64,000 bases of DNA from Holophaga foetida DSM 6591. Lineage in GTDB: Bacteria; Acidobacteriota; Holophagae; Holophagales; Holophagaceae. The notes under the pieces were generated by a model. The model had not been told where the DNA came from, searched no databases, and worked only from the letters and a program-made list of their open reading frames with translations. The position numbers and the translations under genes are program-made. Shown here in pieces: positions 37,054 through 47,405 of the stretch (its first letter is position 1; every line of letters starts with the position of its first letter). The stretch covers positions 935,481 through 999,480 of the forward strand of contig NZ_KI912268.1 of NCBI RefSeq assembly GCF_000242615.2, in the 5' to 3' direction.

Positions 37054-37764
37054 ATGGGATGGACGGCGCAGGGAAGCACGGTGGACAATTCGGTTCTTCT
37101 GGAAGCAACCAAGGAGAAGATGGTTGCTGAAATCAATACGGCTCTGGAAACGGCCTTCGGGCAGATCCACGCCTTGAACGCGGCCGGGCACACCCTGGCG
37201 AACAAGGTCGAGATCATGAAGGTGCTGTATGCCCTGAACGACCGCTTCCTCGAGATCGTCACGCCCTGTCTTGATGGCGTGAAGCTCAGGTGCCGGAAGG
37301 GCTGCGCCCACTGTTGCGAGTTCCGGGTCGAGGCCCTCCCCATGGAAGCCCTCCGCATTGCAGAGCATCTGCGCAGCCTGGGGGACGAGGCTCTCCGTGA
37401 GTGGATCCTGAAGCTGGAAGCCCACGCAGACTACGCGAAGGGCCGATCGGAAAGGAACTACCAGAGGAAGTGCACCTTCATGGACCAGGAGGGAGCCTGC
37501 CGGATCTATGAGGTGCGCCCCTTCAAATGCCGGGTCTACCACTCGCTGGATGACGAAGCCTGCCGAGTCCACCGCAAGAACTACAAGATAGGACTGCTGG
37601 GCCAGCTCGAGTCCATGGTGGTCCAGAGCACCGTCGAGCTGTTCGCAAAGGAGGGCCTCTCGATGGCTCCGGCGGAACTGGGCCAGTCGGTCCTGACGGC
37701 CCTGAATGCCCCCGACGCCGAAGCGGCTTGGCTTATGCGGAATAACTTTTTATCGATCCAGTAG
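37054..37764 (+). CDS. YkgJ-type cysteine cluster protein
   Basis: A protein of about 236 residues with the YkgJ/CxxCxxCC zinc- or iron-binding signature. CRKGCAHCCEFRVEALPMEA is followed by CTFMDQEGACRIYEVRPFKC and a last Cys in DDEACRVH. These cysteines probably bind one Fe-S cluster or zinc. The start is uncertain: ATG 37054, GTG 37081 (AGGGAAG four bases upstream) and ATG 37120 (AAGGAG three bases upstream) are all possible; the sequence before 37054 looks non-coding. A helical domain precedes the Cys cluster. Function is unknown beyond metal binding. It is divergent from recC. Confidence 0.78.
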   Translation: MGWTAQGSTVDNSVLLEATKEKMVAEINTALETAFGQIHALNAAGHTLANKVEIMKVLYALNDRFLEIVTPCLDGVKLRCRKGCAHCCEFRVEALPMEALRIAEHLRSLGDEALREWILKLEAHADYAKGRSERNYQRKCTFMDQEGACRIYEVRPFKCRVYHSLDDEACRVHRKNYKIGLLGQLESMVVQSTVELFAKEGLSMAPAELGQSVLTALNAPDAEAAWLMRNNFLSIQ

Positions 37765-37995
37765 AGTAACTACAAGAATCCGGAGTTCCCTGGGCTGGAT
37801 ACATAATATCGGAAGGGTTGGGCATAGAACCTCTTGCTGACAATTCCACCATCCGTGGCGGTGATGACGACTGCAATGAGTCGGTTTTCCGCATATGGCT
37901 CGCCTCCTGCATTTCTTCGCGCTTTTCCCTCTGAAACATAGACAGGGAGCTGCTTTTCATAGCGGCTAAGAGAGGAAGTCCGCTCACCCTCAGAA
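37765..37995. other. Intergenic region between YkgJ-type gene and toxin
   Basis: Lower GC than the neighbours; no gene, clear terminator or repeat was recognised. The YkgJ-type and parE genes converge here. Confidence 0.4.
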
Positions 37996-38304
37996 TCAAT
38001 CGTCTAACACCTCGCCATGGAACTCCTGCTCCGCCCGCGTGGCGAAAGGGACCCAGAGAAACCCACCCTCCACCCGGTAAAAGATCCGGACGCAGGGAGG
38101 CACCACCAATTCCCGCTCCGGGCGCTCCGGTGCCTCCGGGATCCGCCTTCCAGATGCCGGAAAAGCCGCTACCCGCTCCAGCGCGGCTTCGATGGTCTCT
38201 GAAAGCTTGTCCGCCGCTTCCAGGTTGTCCTGGGCGATGAAACCCAGGATCTCGTCCAACCGCCGGGAGGCTGTGAGAGTGAGATGCAGCTTCAGCGCCG
38301 CCAT
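37996..38304 (-). CDS. ParE/RelE-superfamily toxin
   Basis: A 102-residue toxin of the ParE type: LTLTASRRLDEILGFIAQDN, then the helix KLSETIEAALERVAAFPASG, RELVVPPCVRIFYRV and the C-terminal VPFATRAEQEF strand. ParE toxins inhibit DNA gyrase and RelE toxins cleave mRNA. The long first helix and the PxxGRRIPE motif favour ParE, but this is not decisive. The gene overlaps the upstream antitoxin gene by 13 bases, the normal antitoxin-first order. Confidence 0.85.
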   Translation of the reverse strand: MAALKLHLTLTASRRLDEILGFIAQDNLEAADKLSETIEAALERVAAFPASGRRIPEAPERPERELVVPPCVRIFYRVEGGFLWVPFATRAEQEFHGEVLDD

Positions 38305-38555
38305 TTTCGAAGCTCAGTCTTGGCTTCTTCCCAACTTAGGGTCCGCCCTTCCGCGATGTCCCGCTCGCCGTCCTCGATCCCTCGCAGGATCTCGAAACGC
38401 CGCGTAATCGCCTCATAGCTCGCCACGTCCAGCAGGACAGCCGCAGCCCGTCCATGCTCCGTGATGATGACCGGGGATCGGTCCTGGCGCAGGGCATCCA
38501 GAATCCTACCCCCATTGCGTTTCATATCTGTGATGGGAACCAGTCGTGGGATCAT
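38292..38555 (-). CDS. Phd/YefM-type antitoxin
   Basis: An 87-residue antitoxin. The N-terminal DNA-binding/dimerisation region reads IPRLVPITDMKRNGGRILDA, followed by SPVIITEHGRAAAVLLDVASY, both standard Phd/YefM features. The C-terminal DIAEGRTLSWEEAKTELRKW would wrap the toxin. The start at 38555 is preferred over the upstream frame because AAGGGG lies 7 bases upstream. It neutralises the ParE-type toxin and probably represses its own promoter through the repeat at 38567-38597. Confidence 0.85.
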   Translation of the reverse strand: MIPRLVPITDMKRNGGRILDALRQDRSPVIITEHGRAAAVLLDVASYEAITRRFEILRGIEDGERDIAEGRTLSWEEAKTELRKWRR

Positions 38556-38566
38556 GGGCACACCCC

Positions 38567-38597
38567 TTAGCACTATAGTTTGCACCCTTTTTAGCAC
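38567..38597 (-). promoter_or_regulatory. Candidate toxin-antitoxin operator/promoter
   Basis: The heptamer GTGCTAA (minus strand) occurs twice, at 38591-38597 and 38567-38573, 24 bases apart. A -10-like TATAGT lies between the two copies, next to the second. This is the expected place for Phd-type autoregulation. Confidence 0.5.
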
Positions 38598-38647
38598 CCT
38601 TCAACCCCCTTACTTTCCCTCCGGAGGGGGCTGACCCGGAAGCCTTG

Positions 38648-38992
38648 TCATTTCCTGAACGTGAAGTACACCGCCCCCACCAGGCACAGCCCGGCCCAGG
38701 CGTGGTTGAGGGTCAGCCTGCCCCGCATGTAGAAGACGGTGAAGACGGCGAAGACGCAGAGGGTCACGACCTCCTGGATGACTTTGAGCTGGGGGAGGCT
38801 GTAGCGGCCGAAGCCGATGCGGTTGGCGGGCACCATGAGGACGTATTCGAAGAAGGCGATGCCCCAGCTGGCTAGGATGGCCAGGATCAGGGGGGCGTCG
38901 CGCTGGCTCTTGAGGTGCCCGTACCAGGCGAAGGTCATGAAGATGTTGGAGACCACCAGGAGGGCGATGGGGGTCCAGGTCCGGAAGCTCAT
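38648..38992 (-). CDS. DUF486 (DMT-like) membrane protein
   Basis: A 114-residue protein with four predicted helices, matching the DUF486 group of DMT-superfamily proteins. The conserved words are SNIFMTFAWYGHLK, LASWGIAFFEYVLMVPANRI and GRYSLPQLKVIQEVVTLCVF. The physiological role is unknown. The ATG overlaps the capA-type stop (ATGA), making it the last gene of a three-gene minus-strand operon (radical SAM, CapA, DUF486). Confidence 0.88.
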   Translation of the reverse strand: MSFRTWTPIALLVVSNIFMTFAWYGHLKSQRDAPLILAILASWGIAFFEYVLMVPANRIGFGRYSLPQLKVIQEVVTLCVFAVFTVFYMRGRLTLNHAWAGLCLVGAVYFTFRK

Positions 38993-40218
38993 GGCTGTGG
39001 CTCCGGAGGGGGCGGAACCGCGACAGATGGCTCGGCAACCGGCTCCGCTTCAACTGTGACAGGAGCCAGCCGCCGCTTGGGGCGGGGCTTGGGGCGGAAG
39101 GCCGCCATCCGGAAGGTGTCCGTGTGCAGACGCCCATCCAGGGTCGCCTGGATGCGCTGCTGCCGCAGCCTGGCCAAGGAATTCGCCTGCTGGCCGATCC
39201 GGACCACCCGGATCTCGCGATCACCGGATCTTTTCCGCCAGTTGTTCTCCGTCCAGAGAGCCTCCACCTTGACCTCCGCCAGGCGGGCTCCCGCTCCGTC
39301 CTTGACCCAGGTCGCCATGAGGGCGACGCTGTCCCGGCTGTCCCCGGCCTGCTCCGGCATGGAGCCCGGGTCGTAGGTCCGGTCCTGGTTGCTGATGAAA
39401 TTGCCCAAGGAGTACGCCACAGCCCCCTTCCGCCCCCCCGCCTCCACCCAGGCCAGGGGCTGGAGGACGTGGGGATGGTGGCCAAGGATGAGGTCTGCCC
39501 CGGCCTCCACCAGACGGCTGGCGATCTCCCGTTGCCTTTGGGAGGGCTGGTGCTGGTATTCGTTGCCCCAATGGAGGCTCAGCACCAGGGCGTCCACCTG
39601 GGGGCGCAGGCGCCGGACGGTCTCCACCAGCCGATCCTCGTCCAGGGCGCTGACCCAGGGCCCGCTCTCCTGGCGGTTGAGCCTGCTGTTGAAGACATCC
39701 GTGGCCCCCAGGAAGCCGATCCGAAGGCCGTTCCTTTCGAGAATGCAGGGTGAGTCCGCCTCGGCGCGGCTCATACCGCTGCCCAGGGCATGGAGGCCCT
39801 GCTGACGGAGACGTTCCAGAGTCTCCACAAGCCCCTTGGGACCCTGGTCATAGGCATGGTTGTTGGCCGTGGCCAGGATATGGAAACCACTCTGCTTGAG
39901 GGCCGGGACCAGGACTTCGGGGGCGTTGAACAGAAAGGGGCGGCCAGGCCCCCCGCTGCGGGGCGCCACAGGCGTCTCAAGATTGCCGAAAACCAGATCG
40001 GCCTTCTGGAAGAGGGGAGCCAGGTCCCGCCAAAGGTCCGGAAAGCCCCCGGGAGCGTCCTGGGCGGACGCCTTGACGTCCTGGTGCATCATGATGTCCC
40101 CGACAGCCACCAGTCGCAGCTCAACAGGAGCGGCCGGAGAGGCAGGAGGCGGGGCCGCCTTGCGCTGACACCCCAGGGCGAGGAATAGCCCAGTCGCGAA
40201 CAGTACAGCCCGGCGCAT
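38989..40218 (-). CDS. CapA-family lipoprotein (PGA capsule-type metallophosphatase)
   Basis: A 409-residue CapA/PgsA-like protein. The signal with lipobox LFLALGC is followed by a Pro/Ala linker and the calcineurin-like domain. Conserved blocks are VAVGDIMMHQDV, VFGNLETPV, ATANNHAYDQGPKGL, LSLHWGNEYQ and LILGHHPHVLQPL, the expected metal-binding Asp, Asn and His residues. A basic Pro-rich C-terminal tail follows from about residue 360. Homologues act in poly-gamma-glutamate capsule formation or release, but no pgsB/pgsC genes are nearby, so the substrate is open. Both ends overlap neighbours (TGATG with the radical SAM gene, ATGA with DUF486). Confidence 0.88.
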   Translation of the reverse strand: MRRAVLFATGLFLALGCQRKAAPPPASPAAPVELRLVAVGDIMMHQDVKASAQDAPGGFPDLWRDLAPLFQKADLVFGNLETPVAPRSGGPGRPFLFNAPEVLVPALKQSGFHILATANNHAYDQGPKGLVETLERLRQQGLHALGSGMSRAEADSPCILERNGLRIGFLGATDVFNSRLNRQESGPWVSALDEDRLVETVRRLRPQVDALVLSLHWGNEYQHQPSQRQREIASRLVEAGADLILGHHPHVLQPLAWVEAGGRKGAVAYSLGNFISNQDRTYDPGSMPEQAGDSRDSVALMATWVKDGAGARLAEVKVEALWTENNWRKRSGDREIRVVRIGQQANSLARLRQQRIQATLDGRLHTDTFRMAAFRPKPRPKRRLAPVTVEAEPVAEPSVAVPPPPEPQP

Positions 40219-41087
40219 CAGGCGGCGGGTCCGTAGAAGATTTCCACAGGTAGGCCCGGCAGATCCGACCGCAGGCGCTCGGCCAGGGCATCCATGGTCG
40301 CCGCTCCCAAGGGCCTGGATGCCAGTTCCGGCGTGGGCCGCGCCACGGTATAGACCTGGAGCCCCTGAAGCCTCCCGCCCGAGCGCAACTCACGGATCCG
40401 CTCCACATAAGTCGCCAGTTCCTCCTCCGAAGGCCCCCTTCCCTGCCACTCCTGAAAAAGGGTCTGGATGAAGACCGGCCAGCGGGAGACAGCAAAGCTC
40501 AGGTTCTCCAGGACCCGTGCAAAGGGCACCGCGGAGCGGTTGAAGGTGCGATAGGAGGCTTCCGTGCCCGCATCCAGCTTGGCCCAAATCTCGCCGCCAT
40601 GGGCCATCAGGAGATCGATGCCCTCCACCACCTCCGGATCCTGGAGACAGGTGGCATTGGTGATGAGCACCAGCTTGACCTCGTCCATCCCCCGGGCCCG
40701 CTTCAGGGCCGCCAGACGCTCCACGCAGGCGCGGAAGCCCCTGGAGGTGGTGGGCTCCCCGTCCCCGGAGAAGGCGATATCGTTGAGGCGGCGATGCTCC
40801 GGAAGGGCGGAGCTGAAGGGAAAGGTCCCGAAGAGCTCACCGGAAGCCACCAGATCCAGGAGGGCCGCCATTTCCTGCTCCAGCTGGTCCAGGTCCACGT
40901 CCTTGCGACGGATCGGGGCGTTCCGATCCACCTCGCAGTAGACGCAATGGAAGTTGCAGACCTTGTCGGGGTTCAGGTTCACCCCCAGGCTCACGCCCTT
41001 GCTGCGCCGGGAGATGACGGGATAGCAGTAATCGAAGTGGCACCAGCTGCGCCGATGATCCAGATGTGCTTTGACAAGGGCCGACAT
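40218..41087 (-). CDS. Radical SAM protein
   Basis: A 289-residue radical SAM enzyme. NPDKVCNFHCVYCEVDR holds the CxxxCxxC site for the [4Fe-4S] cluster, followed by the GGE-like motif FSGDGEPTTS and IWAKLDAGTEASY. There are no extra cysteine motifs of a SPASM domain. Related proteins are annotated as Tyw1-like or as generic radical SAM proteins; the reaction is unknown. It is the promoter-proximal gene of the operon with capA and DUF486, joined by TGATG. Confidence 0.87.
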   Translation of the reverse strand: MSALVKAHLDHRRSWCHFDYCYPVISRRSKGVSLGVNLNPDKVCNFHCVYCEVDRNAPIRRKDVDLDQLEQEMAALLDLVASGELFGTFPFSSALPEHRRLNDIAFSGDGEPTTSRGFRACVERLAALKRARGMDEVKLVLITNATCLQDPEVVEGIDLLMAHGGEIWAKLDAGTEASYRTFNRSAVPFARVLENLSFAVSRWPVFIQTLFQEWQGRGPSEEELATYVERIRELRSGGRLQGLQVYTVARPTPELASRPLGAATMDALAERLRSDLPGLPVEIFYGPAA

Positions 41088-41245
41088 GGGTACTCCACAG
41101 GCCCTTCAGGATACCGGAGAAAACGGGGCGTTCAGTTCGAGAGCCACGGATCGCGTTTCCCCCCGGGGAGAAAAGCATGGCAGAGCCCTGAACGCCTGCA
41201 ACAGGGCTTCAGCCGGAGTCGCGGCGAGAAAGGCGCAGGGCGGCC

Positions 41246-41803
41246 TCATCCGACAGTTTCTGCCCTCTCCCCCAGCAAGGGATACCGGTCCAGGGGCTCG
41301 AACCTGGGGCCGATCCACTCGAAGAGGGTGAGGTTCCGCACCTCGAACTCCAGGCTCAGATCAAGGCGGGAAAGGATGCGGACCGCATCAAGCTGGCTCT
41401 CGGGGGTCAGGTCGGCCTGGGCCAGGGTGAGGTGGGGGGTCCAGGCGTCGGGGGCATGATGGGGATCCAGGCGGCCCCCCCGGGTTCCCACGGATTCCCA
41501 CATCTCCCGGTGGAAGTCCGTCAGGGCCCGGGAACGGACCACGGGGAGGTAGATCACCGGATGGGGCTGGAAGAAGAGCCCGAGGCCCGAGGTCCGCAGG
41601 GTGATGGGACCCAGGCGCTCCACACAGGCCTCCAGTTCGTTCCGGAAATGGCCGTGGTCCAACCCTGAATAGCCCAGAAGGGTGACATGGGGGAAAGGCA
41701 CCCTGCGCAGCCCCTGGAGCCCCAACTCCCGCTCCAGCAGATCCCACCACCCGCGCACGACAGTGGCGGCGGGTTCGTGAAGGAGCATCGCGAGGAGAGG
41801 CAT
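41246..41803 (-). CDS. 2H phosphoesterase / 2'-5' RNA ligase-like protein
   Basis: A 185-residue protein with the two HxT motifs of the 2H superfamily: PFPHVTLLGYSG near residue 39 and WTPHLTLAQAD near residue 127. They form the active site for 2',3'-cyclic phosphodiester or RNA-ligase-like chemistry. The start at 41803 is inferred from fold length; the frame is open further upstream, but that part looks non-coding. The physiological substrate is unknown. Confidence 0.78.
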   Translation of the reverse strand: MPLLAMLLHEPAATVVRGWWDLLERELGLQGLRRVPFPHVTLLGYSGLDHGHFRNELEACVERLGPITLRTSGLGLFFQPHPVIYLPVVRSRALTDFHREMWESVGTRGGRLDPHHAPDAWTPHLTLAQADLTPESQLDAVRILSRLDLSLEFEVRNLTLFEWIGPRFEPLDRYPLLGERAETVG

Positions 41804-42029
41804 GTCGACATGATAGATCAGCCGCCTAGGTTCAAGGTTCCCGGAATGGACCCAGCCAGATCCCCGGGCCCAGGCTGGCATCAAGGGGATTCCCATATTC
41901 TGATCATTGCATCGGCCACCCCCAACGGGACTCATCCCGCCACGTTGGGGTACAAAACCAAATCATTTGCCTATATTGATCAGTGATTTTCCAATCATGG
42001 CCCCGCACCGCCCAAGGAGTCGCACAACC

Positions 42030-42587
42030 ATGAAGAAGCTATTCACACTCTCGATCACCCTTCTCCTCGCCGCCTGCGGCCATCGCAGCACCAAGCCCCA
42101 GGAGTCCGTCAAAAAAAACAGCCAACTCCCCCAGGGTGCCCCAGTGGAGCCTCCGGCACCCAGGCCCATCATCACGGATGACCAGATCACCCGCCATATC
42201 CTGTACGAGAGGGAAATGATGCCCGTGGCCGGAATCGTCGTGGAGGTGAGCCTGATGGCCATGAAGAAGTCCAGGGGCGATCAGAAGCAGATCGAGACCG
42301 AAGTGGCCAAGGACCCGCGGGTCAAACGGGTGGCGGACGCGGAGGCATCGGCCATCGCCAAGTCCGGGATTTCCAGGGCGGAGAACCAGGAGATCTCTCG
42401 GATCATCGCCGACTACATCCCTGGGGTGGTCACGGGTGACGCAGAAACAAGGAAAAGGGCACGCGAAGCCTTCCAGTCGAAGTACAGCCCTGAGGCTCTG
42501 GAGACCATGGACAAACGGCAGCCGGAGCTGGCCAGGCTCCAGAACGAAATGCTGGCGGCCGCCTTCAATCCGGGCAAGAGGAACTGA
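42030..42587 (+). CDS. Lipoprotein of unknown function
   Basis: A 185-residue lipoprotein: signal peptide MKKLFTLSITLLLAAC with a perfect lipobox (LAAC). A short Pro-rich linker (GAPVEPPAPRPIITDD) precedes a helical charged domain (about 50-180). AAGGAG lies 10 bases before the ATG. No family is recognised. It converges on sucD with a 9-base gap. Confidence 0.75.
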   Translation: MKKLFTLSITLLLAACGHRSTKPQESVKKNSQLPQGAPVEPPAPRPIITDDQITRHILYEREMMPVAGIVVEVSLMAMKKSRGDQKQIETEVAKDPRVKRVADAEASAIAKSGISRAENQEISRIIADYIPGVVTGDAETRKRAREAFQSKYSPEALETMDKRQPELARLQNEMLAAAFNPGKRN

Positions 42588-42596
42588 AGGCCCGGA

Positions 42597-43472
42597 TCAT
42601 CCGGGCACGCACCGGGCCATCGCCTGACCCATCTCTGCGGGATTCTCCACCAGGGTCGCTCCGGCCAGCCGAAGAACCTCCACCTTTTCCGCTGCGGTCC
42701 CCTTGCCCCCGGAGATGATGGCTCCGGCGTGGCCCATGCGACGCCCTGGCGGGGCCGTCTGTCCGGCGATGAAAGCCACCACGGGCTTGGTGACATGGGC
42801 GCGGATGAAGGCTGCGGCGTCCTCCTCGGCGCTGCCCCCGATCTCCCCGATCAGGACGATGCCCTGGGTTCCGGGATCCTCCTGGAAGAGCACCAGGGCA
42901 TCCACGAAACTGGTGCCACTGATCGGATCCCCCCCGATGCCGATGCAGGTGCTCTGCCCGATGCCCAGCGCCGTCAACTGGCCCACGGCCTCGTAGGTCA
43001 GGGTCCCGGAGCGGCTGACCACCCCAATGGGCCCGGGACGGTGGATGCGGCCCGGCATGATGCCGATCTTGGCCTGACCGGGGGTGATGATCCCGGGGCA
43101 GTTGGGCCCGATGAGGCGGGAGAGGGGGTAGTCCATGAGCACCCGCTTGACTCGCACCATGTCCAGCACCGGGATGCCCTCGGTGATGCATACGATGAGC
43201 TCGATGCCCGCCTCCAGGGACTCCAGAATGGCGTCCGCTGCCCCCAGCGGCGGCACGAAGATCATGGAGGCATTGGCGCCAGCCTTCTCCCGGGCCTCAT
43301 GCACGGTATCGAAGATGGGAAAGCCCTCCACCTCCGATCCCCCCCGATCCGGCGACACGCCGCCCACCACCTGGGTGCCGTAGTCCCGGCAGCCCTTGGC
43401 GTGGAAGAGACCTTCCCGGCCCGTAATGCCCTGCACGATCAGGCGGGTGTGATGGCCGACCAGGACGCTCAT
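42597..43472 (-). CDS. sucD: Succinyl-CoA ligase alpha subunit
   Basis: A 291-residue SucD. The CoA-binding N-terminal domain has [20 protein letters not shown] and [28 protein letters not shown] follows, and the phospho-histidine loop is [17 protein letters not shown]. With SucC it converts succinyl-CoA, phosphate and NDP to succinate, CoA and NTP in the TCA cycle. The start at 43472 has GAGGAG upstream. It follows sucC by 10 bases, the usual order. Confidence 0.95.
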   Translation of the reverse strand: MSVLVGHHTRLIVQGITGREGLFHAKGCRDYGTQVVGGVSPDRGGSEVEGFPIFDTVHEAREKAGANASMIFVPPLGAADAILESLEAGIELIVCITEGIPVLDMVRVKRVLMDYPLSRLIGPNCPGIITPGQAKIGIMPGRIHRPGPIGVVSRSGTLTYEAVGQLTALGIGQSTCIGIGGDPISGTSFVDALVLFQEDPGTQGIVLIGEIGGSAEEDAAAFIRAHVTKPVVAFIAGQTAPPGRRMGHAGAIISGGKGTAAEKVEVLRLAGATLVENPAEMGQAMARCVPG

Positions 43473-43482
43473 GCCAGTCTCC

Positions 43483-44640
43483 TCAAGCGATGGATGCCAC
43501 GACGATCCGGGCGGCGGCGCCCAGATCCTCCGCAACCCTCAGATCCAGGCCGCTCTCGGCCAGCAGGTGGCGCCCTTCATCCGCATTGGTGCCCTCCAGG
43601 CGCACCACCACCGGCACATGGATATCCATCTCCCGGGCCGCTTTGATGATGCCCCGAGCCACGAGATCGCAGCGAACAATGCCCCCGAAGATGTTCACCA
43701 GAACGGCCTTCACCGCCCTGTCCCGCAGAATGATCCCGAAGGCGTTCTTCACCGCCTCCTCCGAGGCCCCGCCGCCCACATCGAGGAAGTTGGCAGGCTC
43801 TCCCCCGCAGAGTTTGATGATGTCCATGGTGGCCATGGCCAGTCCTGCCCCGTTCACCATGCAGCCGATGGTGCCATCCAACTTGATGAAGTTGAGGCCG
43901 TAGCGGCTGGCCTCCACCTCCTCCGGGGACTCCTCGTGGGGATCGCGGTAGATCGCCAGCTCGGGATGCCTCGCCATGGCGTTGTCATCCAGGGAGATCT
44001 TGGCATCCAAGGCCAGGAGCTCACCGGACTTCGTGACCACCAGCGGATTGATTTCCACCAGAGAACAGTCATTTTTAATAAACAAATTATAAACATTCAA
44101 AAGAAACACCTGAAACTGCCGGAAAACCTCGCCGTGGAAGCCCAGTGCTGCGGCCACATCCCGGGCGTGGTGGGGCCCGATGCCCGTGGCGGGATCGATG
44201 GCCAGTCGGAAGAGCTTCTGGGGCGCTTCGGCCGCCACCTGCTCGATCTCCATGCCTCCCTCGGTGGAGGCGAGGAGGGCCACCCGGGAACTGCCGCGGT
44301 CCACCAGGAGGCTCAGGTAGAGCTCCCGGTCGATCGCCACGGCCTCCGAGAGGTAGACGGCCCGGACCACCCGCCCCTTGGGGCCGGTCTGGGGCGTCAC
44401 CAGGGTCATGCCCATCATCCGGTCGAACCACGCGGCCGCCTCGGCAGGGTTCTCGGCCAGCTTCACGCCACCGCCCTTTCCCCGGCCTCCGGCATGGATC
44501 TGGGCCTTCACCACGGCCCTGCCTCCGAAGGATTCCGCGATGGCGGACGCTTCCACAGCGTCCGCCGGGAGCCCGCCCCGGGGAATGGCCACGCCATGGG
44601 CCGCCAGAAGCTCCTTGGCCTGCCACTCGTGAATGTTCAT
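43483..44640 (-). CDS. sucC: Succinyl-CoA ligase beta subunit
   Basis: A 385-residue SucC with the ATP-grasp fold. [20 protein letters not shown] opens the protein; [19 protein letters not shown] is the nucleotide-binding loop. [28 protein letters not shown] and [13 protein letters not shown] are diagnostic. The start at 44640 has GGGGAGGG upstream. One short stretch (about 44065-44110) is AT-rich relative to the rest of the gene but keeps the frame. It is divergent from the PilT-like gene, sharing a 110-base upstream region. Confidence 0.95.
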   Translation of the reverse strand: MNIHEWQAKELLAAHGVAIPRGGLPADAVEASAIAESFGGRAVVKAQIHAGGRGKGGGVKLAENPAEAAAWFDRMMGMTLVTPQTGPKGRVVRAVYLSEAVAIDRELYLSLLVDRGSSRVALLASTEGGMEIEQVAAEAPQKLFRLAIDPATGIGPHHARDVAAALGFHGEVFRQFQVFLLNVYNLFIKNDCSLVEINPLVVTKSGELLALDAKISLDDNAMARHPELAIYRDPHEESPEEVEASRYGLNFIKLDGTIGCMVNGAGLAMATMDIIKLCGGEPANFLDVGGGASEEAVKNAFGIILRDRAVKAVLVNIFGGIVRCDLVARGIIKAAREMDIHVPVVVRLEGTNADEGRHLLAESGLDLRVAEDLGAAARIVVASIA

Positions 44641-44750
44641 CCCACCCTCCCCAGGATCTGGGATGCCGATCCGGACAGTGTCGTGCATCGGATTCTGACA
44701 AGAGGCCACCCAGTGGACTAGAATCAACTCGTTTCCCCCATGGAGAAAAC

Positions 44751-46250
<1,500 letters not shown>

Positions 46251-46254
46251 CCAA

Positions 46255-46311
46255 TCAGGGGCCGTCGCGGAACAACCCGAACTGCACGGGGTATTCCGCG
46301 ACGGCCCCTGA
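46255..46311. terminator. Perfect 18-bp hairpin between convergent genes
   Basis: The arms 46255-46272 and 46294-46311 (TCAGGGGCCGTCGCGGAA and its exact complement) enclose a 21-base loop, which can itself pair CCCG with CGGG. There is no T-tract. Position between convergent pilT-like and rsmH genes suggests a bidirectional terminator or a transcript-end stabiliser. Confidence 0.65.
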
Positions 46312-46356
46312 TGCCGCTCCTGTGAATGTTGGTTCTGGTTATTTCTGGACAGCGAC

Positions 46357-47397
46357 TTACGCTCTGACTGCCCAGCGGAGCTTGGCCGGGGCCGAACGAG
46401 GGTTGGCCCGGCGCTCCTCCGCCGAAGGCCGGATGGGCTCGGGCGCAACGTCCCGATAGAGGCCCTCCCGGAGCCCTGCCTGGAAGGCCTTCTTCACCCG
46501 CCGATCCTCCCCGGAGTGGAAGGTCAGGATCGCCACCCGGCCACCGGGCTTGAGGCAGGTGGGGAGGAGGGAGAGGAACTGCTCCAGCACCGTGAATTCG
46601 TCGTTCACGGCGATGCGCAGGGCCTGGAAGGTGCGCTGGAGGACCTTGCGCATCTCCACCTGCTGGTCTTCCACCGGGAACTCGTCCTGAAGGGTCTGGC
46701 GGACCAGCTTGGCCAGCTGGGTGGTGGTGGCGATGTCCTGCCCGTGAAGGACCTCCGCCAGGACCTCCGCATAGGGTTCATCCGAGTTTTCGGTGAGCAG
46801 CTCCGCCAAGTCTTCCTGGGAGATTGTTCGCAGCAGGGCCGAGGCGGGCTGACCTCGCCGGGGATTCAGCCGGAGATCCAGGGGCCCCTCGGCCTTGTAG
46901 GTGAACCCCCGGGAAGGGTTGTCGATCTGCATCGAGGAGACCCCGAGGTCCGCCAGGACGAAGTCAAAACCACCGCCGATCTCAGCGGGAAGGTGCACGA
47001 TCCCCGCGAAGTTCATCCTACGGACGGTGAGGATGTCCTCTCCGAATCCCAGGGCCCTTAGCCTTGCCTCGGTGCGGGGCAGTTCCAGGGGGTCCACATC
47101 GATCCCGAAGAGCCGCCCACCGGGGCTGAGGCGCCCAAGAAGCTCCTGGGTGTGCCCCCCGAAACCCAGGGTGGCATCCAGGCCGATCTCCCCGGGCCTG
47201 GGATCCAGCACCTCCAGGATCTCCTGCACACAGATGGAGCGATGCGTCCCGGCCGGGGTGTGCCCCCGCTCCATCACCTTCTGCAGTTCCTCAGCATGGC
47301 TGGCGGGATCCAGCTCCTTGTACTTGTCCTCGAAGCGACGAGGGTGGGTGCCCTTGTAGCGCGGCCGTCGTTTGTGCGGTTGGCTTTCGTCCACCAT
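46357..47397 (-). CDS. rsmH: 16S rRNA (cytosine-1402 N4) methyltransferase
   Basis: A 346-residue RsmH/MraW. Typical blocks are HRSICVQEILEVLDPRPGEI, the SAM-binding LDATLGFGGHTQELLGRL, DFVLADLGVSSMQIDNPSRG and FHSGEDRRVKKAF. It methylates C1402 of 16S rRNA in the ribosomal decoding site. A basic N-terminal tail (KRRPRYKGTHPRRFEDKYKE) adds about 50 residues before the first family block. The gene is usually the start of the division/cell-wall cluster. Here it instead follows a B12-binding radical SAM gene by 8 bases, with no ftsL, ftsI or mur gene nearby. Confidence 0.94.
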   Translation of the reverse strand: MVDESQPHKRRPRYKGTHPRRFEDKYKELDPASHAEELQKVMERGHTPAGTHRSICVQEILEVLDPRPGEIGLDATLGFGGHTQELLGRLSPGGRLFGIDVDPLELPRTEARLRALGFGEDILTVRRMNFAGIVHLPAEIGGGFDFVLADLGVSSMQIDNPSRGFTYKAEGPLDLRLNPRRGQPASALLRTISQEDLAELLTENSDEPYAEVLAEVLHGQDIATTTQLAKLVRQTLQDEFPVEDQQVEMRKVLQRTFQALRIAVNDEFTVLEQFLSLLPTCLKPGGRVAILTFHSGEDRRVKKAFQAGLREGLYRDVAPEPIRPSAEERRANPRSAPAKLRWAVRA

Positions 47398-47405
47398 AGA
47401 TCTGG

